64,000 nt of DNA, taken from the NCBI GenBank assembly GCA_965219015.1, contig CBDCNH010000005.1, positions 62,001 through 126,000 on the forward strand. Direction: 5' to 3'. Each line of letters opens with the position of its first letter. Position 1 is the stretch's first letter. Positions 42,927 to 53,114 of this stretch are shown here, piece after piece. Both the position numbers and the translations under genes were made by a program. This DNA is from CBDCNH01 sp965219015. GTDB taxonomy: Bacteria > Pseudomonadota > Alphaproteobacteria > Rhodobacterales > Rhodobacteraceae. Below the pieces are notes generated by a model that saw nothing but the letters and a program-made list of their open reading frames with translations, did no database searches and was not told the origin of the DNA.

Positions 42927-43169
42927 ATGCACACACTGGCTTGGACCACGGCCGTCTTCCTCGTGATCGTCGGGCTCGTCGCCGGCTGGATCGCGCATCT
43001 CATCGTCGGCGGCAGCCTTTCGAGGTCGCTGGTGATCGGCGTCGTTGGTGCCTTCATCGGCCCCGCGATCATCCTCGCGATCGGCGCCAGTGTGGCTCTG
43101 GCGGGGCTCCTCGCCATCGGCGTCGTCGGCGCGCTCGTCGTCGTGCTGCTGGTGCGTCTCGTGCTCTGA
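42927..43169 (+). CDS. Small GlsB/YeaQ/YmgE-like membrane protein
   Basis: Protein of 80 aa made of three hydrophobic helices separated by short Gly-rich turns: LVAGWIAHLIVGGS, VVGAFIGPAIILAIG, LLAIGVVGALVVVLLVRL. The GWIA-x-x-I-V-G pattern is that of transglycosylase-associated (GlsB) proteins, widespread general-stress membrane proteins of unknown mechanism. AGGAGACGGGAGG lies upstream of the ATG. It is divergent from the TetR operon with 134 nt between them. A chance frame of this hydrophobicity is possible but unlikely given the ribosome site and family match. Confidence 0.8.
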   Translation: MHTLAWTTAVFLVIVGLVAGWIAHLIVGGSLSRSLVIGVVGAFIGPAIILAIGASVALAGLLAIGVVGALVVVLLVRLVL

Positions 43170-43223
43170 GCCTTTCAGCGCGGGCCGCGATCTGGCACGA
43201 TCGCGGAAAAGAGGAGGAAGCCG

Positions 43224-43613
43224 ATGCCGACGATCATGGACCAGGTGGCCGCCGCGAAGGCGCTCGTGCCCGCCATCGCACCCGAGGCCGCCGAGGCGCT
43301 CAGGGGGCGCCGCGACGTGCTCTTCGTCGACGTTCGCGACCCCGACGAAGTGGCGAAGTCGGGCCACGTCGCCGGCGCCGTCAACGTCTCGCGCGGGATG
43401 CTCGAGTTCCGCGCCGACCCCGGCTCGCCCTATCACGACCCCCGCTTCCAGAAGGGCCTCAAGGTGATCGTCTACTGCGCCTCCGGCGGCCGCTCGGCGC
43501 TCGCCGGCAAGGCGTTGAAGGAACTCGGATACACCGACGTACACAACCTCGGCGGCTTTCGCGAATGGGCCGACCGGGGGCTCCCCGTCGAGGGCGCACA
43601 GAGCGGCGGTTGA
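43224..43613 (+). CDS. Rhodanese-like domain protein
   Basis: Single-domain sulfurtransferase of 129 aa. It shows LFVDVRDPDEVAKSGHVAGAVNVSRG near residues 33-58, and the active-site loop VIVYCASGGRSALAG with catalytic Cys85. The loop C-A-S-G-G-R-S is the thiosulfate-type length. An N-terminal 28-residue helix precedes the domain. It follows the GlsB-like gene by 54 nt with a GAGGAAG ribosome site before the ATG. It probably carries persulfide to an unidentified acceptor; no partner is nearby. Confidence 0.93.
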   Translation: MPTIMDQVAAAKALVPAIAPEAAEALRGRRDVLFVDVRDPDEVAKSGHVAGAVNVSRGMLEFRADPGSPYHDPRFQKGLKVIVYCASGGRSALAGKALKELGYTDVHNLGGFREWADRGLPVEGAQSGG

Positions 43614-43931
43614 GCGCGCCGCCCGCGTCGGCAAGGTCTGTCCGCCGCCGTGACGCGCGCCGGGGCCGCGCGGGCTGGCAGGAAAGGCGTGCGGCGGCAA
43701 CGAACCCACGCGGTCTTCGAGGCGATCCGTGCGCCTCCAGCCGGGCAGTCCCGCGGCAGGATGTTTCGCGCGCGAAACACGTGAAGGTGCGCCCGAAAAT
43801 ACCGCAGCAATTTCTATGGCTTGGCCCGCGGCAGCGTTAACGGGCCGCTCGCACTCACCTCCGCGCCCGAGTCCAGAAGCGGACCTCGTCGCAGTGCAAC
43901 GGACGCCGGCGCGCGGGACGGGCCGGCGTGC
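43614..43931. other. 318-nt gene-free region between rhodanese and uvrB
   Basis: No credible gene in either strand; a 68-codon plus-strand frame at 43729 has no homologous look. It holds an 18-bp perfect palindrome at 43762-43779 and a 6-bp GC stem (GGCCCG/CGGGCC, 43823-43846) downstream of uvrB that could mark its transcript end, although no T-run follows. Both flanking genes converge on this region. Confidence 0.7.
43762..43779. promoter_or_regulatory. Perfect 18-bp palindrome resembling a parS-type site
   Basis: TGTTTCGCGCGCGAAACA is perfectly palindromic. Its outer half-sites TGTTTC/GAAACA equal those of the ParB-binding parS consensus TGTTTCACGTGAAACA, but the centre is GCGCGC, making the site 2 bp longer. 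It is intergenic and convergent, as parS sites often are. It could instead be an operator of an unlinked regulator. Confidence 0.5.
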
Positions 43932-46121
<2,190 letters not shown>

Positions 46122-46247
46122 GGGGACTCTCCTCGGCCCAAGATGCGCCATTCCGCCGCCCGTTCAAGCCCGCGCGGCGTGCATGGCGGGGCTTGCGCGG
46201 CGTGCGCGCGCCGGGATACTGCGAGGCACCGTCCGCCGGAGGAACAA

Positions 46248-46559
46248 GTGTTCGCACGCATCTACAAGCCCGCCCGCACGGCGATGTCCTCGGGCCAGGC
46301 GCGCACGCACGAATGGGTGCTCGAGTTCGCGCAGGCGGACGCCCGCGAGGTCGATCCGCTGATGGGCTGGACGAGCTCGGACGACACCCAGGCGCAGGTG
46401 CGGCTCGCCTTCCAGACGCGCGAGGCGGCGGTGGACTACGCCAACGAGCACGGCATCGACCATGTGGTGATCGAGCCGAAGGAGCGCCGCCCGACGCAGC
46501 GGGCGAAGGGCTACGGCGACAATTTCGCGTTCGACCGCAAGGGCAGCTGGACGCACTGA
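46248..46559 (+). CDS. NADH dehydrogenase accessory subunit, NDUFS4-like (ETC complex I region)
   Basis: Protein of 103 aa matching the conserved core of NDUFS4, an alphaproteobacterial and mitochondrial accessory subunit of complex I. Markers are ARIYKPARTAMSSGQ, HEWVLEFAQ, DPLMGWTSSDDTQAQVRL, FQTREAAVDYANEHGI and the C-terminal YGDNFAFDRKGSWTH. The start is GTG with GGAGGA four to five nt upstream, so an ATG-only search would miss it. The other complex I genes are not in this window; it is a stand-alone gene before hisC, as commonly seen for this subunit. Confidence 0.9.
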   Translation: MFARIYKPARTAMSSGQARTHEWVLEFAQADAREVDPLMGWTSSDDTQAQVRLAFQTREAAVDYANEHGIDHVVIEPKERRPTQRAKGYGDNFAFDRKGSWTH

Positions 46560-46617
46560 GCGGCGCGCGCGGCGTGCTGCCTCTGGCAACCCCGCCGGGG
46601 CGGCTCTAAGAGGCGCC

Positions 46618-47694
46618 ATGAGCCTGATCGCCCCGCAGCCCGGCATCCTCGACATCGCGCTCTACGAGGGCGGCGAGAGCCGGTTGCCGGGGGTGGCGCA
46701 TCCGGTGAAGCTGTCGTCGAACGAGAACCCCTACGGGCCGGGGGCCGCGGCGCGGGCGGCGTTCGGGGCCACGGCGGACGGGCTGCACCTCTACCCCTCG
46801 ACCGACCACCGCGCGCTCCGGGAGGCCATCGGCGCGGTGCTGGGGCTCGATTCCGGGCGGATCGTCTGCGGCGCGGGGTCGGACGAGATCCTCGCCTTCC
46901 TCTGCCAAGCCTATGCGGGGCCGGGCGACGAGGTGCTGCACACCGCGCACGGGTTCCTGATGTACGCGATCTACGCGCGCTCGGTCGGGGCCACGCCCGT
47001 GGCGGTGCCGGAACGCGACCGGCGCGTGGACGTCGAGGCGCTTCTCGGCGCGGTGACGGCGCGCACGCGGCTCGTGTTCCTCGCCAACCCGGCCAACCCC
47101 ACGGGCACGATGCTCCGGGCGGACGAGCTTCAGCGCCTGGCCGACGGGTTGCCTGGCAGCGCGCTCCTGGTGCTCGACGGGGCCTATGCGGAATACGCGG
47201 ACGGCTACGACGGCGGCGCGGCGCTGGTCGAGCGCCACGACAGCGTGGTGATGACGCGGACGTTCTCGAAGATCCACGGGCTCGGCGGGCTGCGCGTCGG
47301 CTGGGGCTACGGCCCGCGCGCGGTGATCGACGTGCTCAACCGCGTGCGGGGGCCGTTCAACCTCGGCGCGCCGCAGCTCGCCGCCGCCGAGGCCGCGATC
47401 CGCGACAGGGGCCACGTCACGCGCTGCCGGGCGCTGAACGCCCGGCTGCGCGCGGAGCTGCGCGACGCGCTCATCGCGGCGGGGGTGGCCTGCGACGCGC
47501 CCGAGGCGAACTTCGTGCTGGCGCGGTTCGGCGACGCGGAGGAGGCCGGCGCCTGCGAGGCGCACCTGCGGCGGGCGGGGCTCCTCGTGCGGCGTGTCGG
47601 CGCCTACGGCTTCCCCGAGGCGCTCCGCATCACCGTCGGCGACCGCGATGCCTGTGCGCGGGTCGCCGAGGCGGTCGCGGAGTTCAGGGCATGA
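46618..47694 (+). CDS. hisC: Histidinol-phosphate aminotransferase
   Basis: PLP-dependent transaminase of 358 aa. It has KLSSNENPYGPG near residue 23, GAGSDEILAFLCQAY, FLANPANPTGTML, LVLDGAYAEYADGY, the PLP-lysine motif RTFSKIHGLGGLRVGW, and the C-terminal EALRITVGDRDACARV. It may also transaminate arogenate or prephenate; the coupled downstream gene is a TyrA-family dehydrogenase, an arrangement in which HisC-type enzymes supply aromatic amino-acid transamination. The stop overlaps the next start by 4 nt (ATGA). Confidence 0.95.
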   Translation: MSLIAPQPGILDIALYEGGESRLPGVAHPVKLSSNENPYGPGAAARAAFGATADGLHLYPSTDHRALREAIGAVLGLDSGRIVCGAGSDEILAFLCQAYAGPGDEVLHTAHGFLMYAIYARSVGATPVAVPERDRRVDVEALLGAVTARTRLVFLANPANPTGTMLRADELQRLADGLPGSALLVLDGAYAEYADGYDGGAALVERHDSVVMTRTFSKIHGLGGLRVGWGYGPRAVIDVLNRVRGPFNLGAPQLAAAEAAIRDRGHVTRCRALNARLRAELRDALIAAGVACDAPEANFVLARFGDAEEAGACEAHLRRAGLLVRRVGAYGFPEALRITVGDRDACARVAEAVAEFRA

Positions 47695-48605
47695 GCGTGC
47701 TCTACGACCGCGTGGCGCTGATCGGGCTCGGGCTCATCGCGGGCTCGATGGCGCTGGCGATGCGGCGGGCGGGGCTCGCGGGCGAGATCGTGGGGACGGC
47801 GCGGACGGCGGAGACGCAGGCGGTGGCGCGCGAGCTCGGCCTCTGCGACCGCGTGACCGAGACCGCCGTCGAAGCCGTCGCGGGCGCGGACCTCGTGGTG
47901 CTCTGCACGCCCGTGGGCGCGATGGGCGCGCTTGCCGCCGAGATCGCGCCGCATCTGGCGCCGGGGGCCACCGTCACCGACGTGGGCTCGGTGAAGGCCG
48001 CGGTGATCGCCGCCGTCGCGCCGCATGTCCCCGAGGGCGTGCATTTCGTGCCCGCGCATCCGCTCGCGGGGACCGAGCACTCGGGGCCCCGCGCGGGGTT
48101 CGCCACGCTCTTCGACAACCGCTGGTGCCTCCTCGTGCCGGCCGAGGGCACCGACCGCGCGGCGGTGGAGCGGCTCGGCGCGCTCTGGCGCGGGATGGGC
48201 GCGAACGTGGCCGAGATGGACGCCGAGCACCACGACCTCGTGCTCGCGGTCACGAGCCACGCGCCGCACCTCATCGCCTACACGATGGTGGGCGTCGCCG
48301 ACGACCTCGGCCGCGTGACCGACAGCGAGGTGGTGAAGTACTCGGCCGCGGGGTTCCGCGACTTCACCCGCATCGCGGCGTCGGACCCGACGATGTGGCG
48401 CGACGTGTTCCTGACCAACCGCGAGGCGACGCTGGAGATCCTCGGGCGCTTCACGGAGGAGCTCTTCGCGCTGCAGCGCGCGATCCGCACCGGCGACGGC
48501 GCGCATCTGCACGCCTACTTCACGCGCACCCGCGCCATCCGGCGCGGCATCATCGAGGCCGGGCAGGACACCGCCGCGCCCGATTTCGGGCGGGGGACGC
48601 GATGA
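47691..48605 (+). CDS. Prephenate/arogenate dehydrogenase family protein
   Basis: NAD(P)-dependent TyrA-family enzyme of 304 aa in tyrosine synthesis, oxidatively decarboxylating prephenate or arogenate. The Rossmann motif is VALIGLGLIAGSMALAMR near residues 7-24; LVVLCTPVGAMGAL, TDVGSVKAAV, the substrate-binding HPLAGTEHSGP near 121-131 and the His-rich EMDAEHHDLVLAVTSHAPHL follow. It overlaps hisC by 4 nt and the extensin-like gene by 4 nt. The family alone does not tell prephenate from arogenate specificity. Confidence 0.95.
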   Translation: MSVLYDRVALIGLGLIAGSMALAMRRAGLAGEIVGTARTAETQAVARELGLCDRVTETAVEAVAGADLVVLCTPVGAMGALAAEIAPHLAPGATVTDVGSVKAAVIAAVAPHVPEGVHFVPAHPLAGTEHSGPRAGFATLFDNRWCLLVPAEGTDRAAVERLGALWRGMGANVAEMDAEHHDLVLAVTSHAPHLIAYTMVGVADDLGRVTDSEVVKYSAAGFRDFTRIAASDPTMWRDVFLTNREATLEILGRFTEELFALQRAIRTGDGAHLHAYFTRTRAIRRGIIEAGQDTAAPDFGRGTR

Positions 48606-49465
48606 GGGGTCTCTGGGCCGCGATGCTGTGCGTGGCGACCGCTGCGGCGGCCGCTCCCGAGCGGTCGCCGATCCCCGTCGCGCGGCCCGATGCGGCCTGG
48701 GTGGAGCCCGCGCCGTCGGAAGCGCCGCCCGCGGCTCCGCCCGGGACGCTGCAGTGGGCCGCCACGGTTGCCCTGCCGCGTCCGGCGCGGCGCGCCCCCG
48801 TCACGGTCTTCGCCACGCCGTCCGCCCCGCTCGAGGCTCCACGCCCCGAGCCGCGCGGGGAGACGCCGGTCGAGACGGTCGCGCTCCGTCCGCGTGTTAC
48901 GGAGCCCGTGACCGAGCCCATGACGGAGCCCATGACGGCGACCGGCTCGGTCTGCGGCGTGCCGGGGCTGAAGGGACGGACGCTGCCGGAGATCGGGCCC
49001 GAGCAACCCGGCTGCGGGATCGAGGCGCCCGTCGCGATCACCTCCGTCGAGGGGCTGGCGCTCTCGGTGCCCGCGACGCTCGACTGCACGACGGCACAGG
49101 CGCTCGCCACGTGGGTGACGCGCGGCCTGAAGCCTGCGGTCGGCCGAACCGGCGGCGGCGTCGCCGGGCTCGACGTGGCGGCGAGCTACGCCTGCCGGCC
49201 GCGCAACAACGTCGAGGGCGCCCGCATCTCCGAGCACGGGCGGGGACGCGCGATCGACATCGCCGGCATCCGGCTGCAGAACGGGACCGACCTCACCGTC
49301 GCGGCAGACTGGAGCGCGTCCACCGGCGGGCGCATCCTCCGCCGCGCCTACGACGCCGCCTGCGGCACCTTCGGCACCACGCTCGGCCCCGGGTCGGACG
49401 GCCATCACCAGGACCACATGCACTTCGACACCGCGCGCTACCGCAGCGGCCCCTACTGCCGCTGA
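48602..49465 (+). CDS. Extensin-like, M15-peptidase-fold secreted protein
   Basis: Protein of 287 aa. A signal peptide (residues 1-18) is followed by a Pro/Ala-rich linker to about residue 115 that contains a TEPV-TEPM-TEPM repeat. The C-terminal extensin-like domain has CTTAQALATWV, YACRPRNNVEGARISEHGRGRAIDI (with the H and D of a LAS/M15-type metallopeptidase), HHQDHMHFDTARY, and paired Cys (YCR end). Family members have a D-Ala-D-Ala carboxypeptidase-like zinc site, so a peptidoglycan role is likely. It is coupled by 4 nt to the dehydrogenase gene. Confidence 0.9.
   Translation: MRGLWAAMLCVATAAAAAPERSPIPVARPDAAWVEPAPSEAPPAAPPGTLQWAATVALPRPARRAPVTVFATPSAPLEAPRPEPRGETPVETVALRPRVTEPVTEPMTEPMTATGSVCGVPGLKGRTLPEIGPEQPGCGIEAPVAITSVEGLALSVPATLDCTTAQALATWVTRGLKPAVGRTGGGVAGLDVAASYACRPRNNVEGARISEHGRGRAIDIAGIRLQNGTDLTVAADWSASTGGRILRRAYDAACGTFGTTLGPGSDGHHQDHMHFDTARYRSGPYCR
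48899..48934 (+). repeat. 3 x 12-bp in-frame tandem repeat
   Basis: Three 12-nt units with the frame ACG/ACC-GAG-CCC-ATG/GTG encode Thr-Glu-Pro-Met/Val in the linker of the extensin-like protein. Copy-number change by slippage would keep frame and vary linker length. Confidence 0.75.
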
Positions 49466-49479
49466 GGCGCCGCGGTCGG

Positions 49480-50091
49480 TCGAGCGTCTCGTGCGCGTCG
49501 GCCCCGCCCCGGCACCAGTAGCCGCCCGCCCTGGTCCAGCGCGCGCCGAGGCCGAGCACGTCGGTGAGCCAGCCTCGCAGGGCGCGGGCAGCGCGGGCCT
49601 TGGCGGCGACCCACACGAAGGTGCCCTCCGGCAGGGGCAGCGGCTGCAGGGCCGCGAGGACCGCCGCGGGATCGTCGGCCACGGCGGGCGGGCGGTGCGC
49701 CCAGAGCGCCGTCAGGCGGGCCGCGGTCGCGAAGGCCGGTGCTCCGCCGGGCCTGTCACCGCGACGAGGCTGGTGACCGCGGTTTCCGCCGCCGCCTTCT
49801 CGATGCGGCGTCCGATGGCGGGCAGCGCCGTCTCGTCGCTGGCGAGGAGCCAGCGGCCGACCCCTTCGATCGTCCGGGAGCCCCGCGGCCCGGCGTGTCG
49901 TGGCGCCGCCCGGGCTCGCCGGAGGGCATCGGGACGAACAGCTTCGCGTGGTCTCCGGGCGCGAGGCTCACGACACTGGCGAGGTCGCCGCCGCCGGGCG
50001 TGACGCGCAGCGTCGCGGGCGTGATGCGTTCGGTCGGCACGACCGCGAGGCGACGGCGGCGGGTTCGAACTGCAGGCGGGGAGTTGCCCAT
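49480..50091 (-). pseudogene. Decayed siderophore-interacting protein (SIP/ViuB family) gene
   Basis: Three segments in three frames read in order as a siderophore-interacting, NAD(P)H/FAD-type ferric-siderophore reductase. The N-terminal part (from ATG 50091, with GGAAGGA upstream) has ITPATLRVTPGGGDLASVV and GDHAKLFVPMP. The middle, in another frame around 49712-49880, has the hallmark WLLASDETALPAIGRRIEKA. The C-terminal part, in a third frame from 49682, has PLPLPEGTFVWVAAKARAARAL and GGYWCRGGADAHE. The FAD-binding middle is deleted, and at least two frameshifts remain. It fills most of the 736-nt gap between the extensin-like and DUF2125 genes; nothing else is seen there. Confidence 0.78.
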
Positions 50092-50201
50092 CTCGTGTCC
50101 TTCCAAGGCGGGACACCTCGGGCTGCGGGGCAGGCGCCGGGCAGACCGAAAGCCGGCGCTGCTGGTGCGGGGCAGTCAGGAACGCGGCGGCGCGACGTCG
50201 A

Positions 50202-51209
50202 TCACCGCGACGGCAGCCGCAGCTTCGGCGCCGCGCCGAGCGGGATCGGGCCCACGCTCATCTGGCCGGCCGCGAAGTTGATCGGCGCCTCCAGCGTCTC
50301 GGGATCCTTGCCGAGGCCGGTGTAGAAGGCGAACGCGCGTGCCAGCGTGGTGGCGCGGTCGGCCGGCACGGCGCCCGCAGCGACGGCGAGGCGCAGCATC
50401 TCGCGCCAGCGCGCGACGCGGACCGTGACGAGCCCCGTCGGCACGCCTGCCGCGTCGACGGTGAGGTCGCCCGTCGCCGACAGCCCGACGGGCCCCCAGT
50501 CGACACGCGCGTCGGCGAGCGTCACGGCCATCAGATGCGGCGCCGCGTCCTCGGCGGCGTGGCGGTCGAGCGGGCGGTCGAGCGCGACGGTGGCGTCGAG
50601 GTGGATGTCGCTCACCGACTGCGGCAGCGCGCCGCCCGGATCGACGCGGGCCAGCACCTCGGCCGCGGGGTGCAGCCCCGCGAGGTCGAGCCCGATGCGG
50701 TAGGTCGTCTCGGTGCCCGCGACCTTCTCGGCGGCGAAGCGGCCCTTCGTCAGCCGCACCCGCGCGCCGGTCTCGGACGTGAGCGTGAAGTCGTCGATGA
50801 TCCCGATGGCGTGGTCGAGCGGCAGCGACGGCAGCGGCGTCAGGGCCACCGACGCCTGCATCTTGGCGCTCCCGAGCGTGACCGCGCCCGCCGGCGTCAG
50901 GATCGTCTGCGTCGGCGCGAAGGCGGCGATCACGCGCGTCGGGCGGTAGCTCAGCGCCAGGATCTGCACGAAGGGCGCGGCATAGCCGAAGCCCGTGCGG
51001 GGGTCGCGGAAGGCCGGATCCTCGAGCGTGAGGTCGAAGCGGTTCGGGAAGCCGTGGACCTCGACCGACGACGCCTCCGCCTGCCAGCCCGCCGCCTGCC
51101 GGCCGGCGAGCCAGGTCCGTGTCGCGTATTCGAGCCCGTTCGCGCCGACGAACCAGTAGCCGCCCCAGAGGCAGCCGAGCGCCAGGACGACGATGAGAAG
51201 GAGGCGCAT
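50202..51209 (-). CDS. DUF2125-family protein
   Basis: Protein of 335 aa with an N-terminal signal anchor (residues 2-20, LLLIVVLALGCLWGGYWF) and a long beta-rich periplasmic domain: WQAEASSVEVHGFPNRFDLTL, YAAPFVQILALSYRPTRVIA and a C-terminal DADVD-like region ending GAAPKLRLPSR. This is the DUF2125 family of alphaproteobacterial envelope proteins, of unknown function. The fold resembles lipid-transfer/AsmA-like beta sheets, which is only a loose impression. It is divergent from the ChaC gene with 63 nt between the start codons. The minus-strand frame is open on past the gene, but that part is antisense. Confidence 0.85.
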   Translation of the reverse strand: MRLLLIVVLALGCLWGGYWFVGANGLEYATRTWLAGRQAAGWQAEASSVEVHGFPNRFDLTLEDPAFRDPRTGFGYAAPFVQILALSYRPTRVIAAFAPTQTILTPAGAVTLGSAKMQASVALTPLPSLPLDHAIGIIDDFTLTSETGARVRLTKGRFAAEKVAGTETTYRIGLDLAGLHPAAEVLARVDPGGALPQSVSDIHLDATVALDRPLDRHAAEDAAPHLMAVTLADARVDWGPVGLSATGDLTVDAAGVPTGLVTVRVARWREMLRLAVAAGAVPADRATTLARAFAFYTGLGKDPETLEAPINFAAGQMSVGPIPLGAAPKLRLPSR

Positions 51210-51272
51210 CGCAGGAGCCTTTTCATGCGCGGACCCATGCGGTCTACAGGTGCCGGGCAACGGGGGCCAGCG

Positions 51273-51821
51273 ATGGTGGATGACGTGTGGGTGTTCGGCT
51301 ACGGGTCGCTGATCTGGAACCCCGACTTTCCCTATGCCGAGCGCCGGATCGCGCGGCTGCCGGGCTATGCGCGGAGCTTCTGCATGCGCTCGGTGCATCA
51401 CCGTGGCACGGCGGAGCGGCCGGGGCTGGTGCTGGCGCTCGACGCGGCCGACGGCGCGTCCTGCGCGGGCGTCGCGTTCCGCGTCGAGCCCGGCGCCGAG
51501 GCGGCGACGCTGGCGGCGCTCAGGGCGCGCGAGCTGATCTCGTCGGCCTATCTCGAGGACGTGCTCGACGTCGTGCTCGACGACGGGCGGCGCGTCCCGG
51601 CGACGGCGTTCGTGATCGACCGGGCGCATGTGCAGTATTGCGGCGGGCTCGACGCGGCCGAGCAGGCGGCGATCATCGCCGCGGCGACGGGCGGGCGGGG
51701 GCCGAACGCGGAGTACCTCTACTCGACCGCCGCGCATCTTGCGGAACTGGGCATCGCCGACGCGCATCTCGACGCGCTGGCGCTGGCCGTTCGAGGGCTG
51801 GCAGAAATGCCACGCCACTAG
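51273..51821 (+). CDS. Gamma-glutamylcyclotransferase, ChaC type
   Basis: Cytosolic enzyme of 182 aa cleaving glutathione to Cys-Gly and 5-oxoproline. The N-terminal motif WVFGYGSLIWNPDF binds the gamma-glutamyl group; RSVHHRGTAERPGLVLALD and the catalytic Glu in ARELISSAYLED follow, with the C-terminal RGPNAEYLYSTAAHLAELGI. Start 51273 (MVDDVWVFGYG) fits the family; 51225 is an alternative that adds 16 residues. It is divergent from the DUF2125 gene and 87 nt upstream of the ExbB/MotA-like gene. It opposes gshA at 8978 in glutathione turnover. Confidence 0.94.
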   Translation: MVDDVWVFGYGSLIWNPDFPYAERRIARLPGYARSFCMRSVHHRGTAERPGLVLALDAADGASCAGVAFRVEPGAEAATLAALRARELISSAYLEDVLDVVLDDGRRVPATAFVIDRAHVQYCGGLDAAEQAAIIAAATGGRGPNAEYLYSTAAHLAELGIADAHLDALALAVRGLAEMPRH

Positions 51822-51908
51822 GTCACACCCCTGCGAGGCCGGTTGGCACCGTTCGGGGCGCGCCCTATGCTGGCTGAACCCCGGAACGGTCCGGCGGCAG
51901 GGCCGATC

Positions 51909-53111
51909 ATGGACAGAAGCGCTCGCGAGACCGAGCCCTACTTCTCCAAGCCGGTGCGGCAGATCGCACTGATGCTCGTCGTCGTGGCGCTGGCGCTGGC
52001 CGGCGTCTACCTCGGCTATGCTACCGTCGCGTCGATCGTGCTCGCCAACGTCTACCTCAACGGCTTCATCGGGCTCGTCTTCCTCATCGGCGTGGTGGCG
52101 TGCTTCCTGCAGGTGCTGGAGCTCGGCTCCTCGGTGACGTGGATCGAGGACTTCGCCGCCGACACGCCGGGCCACGAGATCACCCGCGCGCCGCGGCTTC
52201 TGGCGCCGCTGGCGGCCCTCCTGCGCTCGCGGGGCAAGCGGATGCAGATCTCGGCGTCGTCGTCGCAGTCGATCCTCGAGAGCGTGGCGACGCGGCTGGA
52301 CGAGGCGCGGGACATCACGCGCTACCTCACGAACCTGCTGATCTTCCTCGGGCTCCTGGGGACGTTCTACGGCCTCGCGACGACCGTGCCGGCGGTGGTG
52401 GAGACGATCCGGTCGCTGGCGCCACAGCAGGGCGAGACCGGGCTCACGGTGTTCGACCGGCTGATGACCGGCCTCGAGAAGCAGCTCGGCGGCATGGGCA
52501 CCGCGTTCTCGTCGTCGCTCCTCGGCCTCGCGGGCTCGCTCGTGGTGGGGCTCCTCGAGCTCTTCGCGGGGCACGGGCAGAACCGCTTCTACCGCGAGCT
52601 CGAGGAATGGCTGTCGTCGATCACGCGGATCGGCTTCGCGACCGCCGACCCCGAGACCGGCTCGACCGACCAGGGGCTGCTCGCGGCGGTGCTCGACCAG
52701 CTCACCGACCAGATGGACGGGCTGCAGCGGATCCAGGCCGCGGCCGATGCGCGCCGCACCACGACGGACGCGAAGCTCGCCGGGCTCGCCGACGCGATGG
52801 ATCGGCTGGCGCGGCGGCTCGAGGCGGAGACCGGGCAGGCGGCCTGGCTCGCGCAGATCGCCGACGGGCAGGAGAAGGTGGTCGAGGCGCTGGCGGGGCG
52901 CGGGCTTGCGGACGGCGGTGGCGGCAGCGGCGACCCGGAGAGCCGGATGCGGCTGCGCTCGATCGACGTGCAGCTTCTGCGGATCCTCGAAGAACTTTCG
53001 GCGGGCCGGTCCGAGACCACGGCGGACCTGCGCGGCGACATCGCGGGGCTCACGAGCGCGATCCGGCAGCTTTCGCGCGGGCCCGTCGCGAGCGTCGCGC
53101 GGCGGGACTGA
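51909..53111 (+). CDS. MotA/ExbB-like proton-channel family membrane protein
   Basis: Protein of 400 aa resembling the channel subunit of a proton-driven stator. Hydrophobic helices lie at about 19-40 and 50-70. The MotA/TolQ/ExbB-type core helices are NLLIFLGLLGTFYGLATTVPA (near 140-160, shown by ends) and GMGTAFSSSLLGLAGSLVVGLL near 198. The C-terminal 150 residues are a charged coiled region (DQLTDQMDGLQRIQAAAD to the end) facing the cytoplasm. ATG 51909 is preferred over 51843 because the first 22 residues of the longer form are Pro/Gly-rich. It is 3 nt before its partner gene, so they are co-translated as a pair. Confidence 0.9.
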   Translation: MDRSARETEPYFSKPVRQIALMLVVVALALAGVYLGYATVASIVLANVYLNGFIGLVFLIGVVACFLQVLELGSSVTWIEDFAADTPGHEITRAPRLLAPLAALLRSRGKRMQISASSSQSILESVATRLDEARDITRYLTNLLIFLGLLGTFYGLATTVPAVVETIRSLAPQQGETGLTVFDRLMTGLEKQLGGMGTAFSSSLLGLAGSLVVGLLELFAGHGQNRFYRELEEWLSSITRIGFATADPETGSTDQGLLAAVLDQLTDQMDGLQRIQAAADARRTTTDAKLAGLADAMDRLARRLEAETGQAAWLAQIADGQEKVVEALAGRGLADGGGGSGDPESRMRLRSIDVQLLRILEELSAGRSETTADLRGDIAGLTSAIRQLSRGPVASVARRD

Positions 53112-53114
53112 CGG

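Noticed and set aside
43823..43846. 6-bp GC stem as uvrB terminator
   Set aside because: The loop is 12 nt and no T-run follows on the uvrB strand, so it is too weak to list as a terminator.
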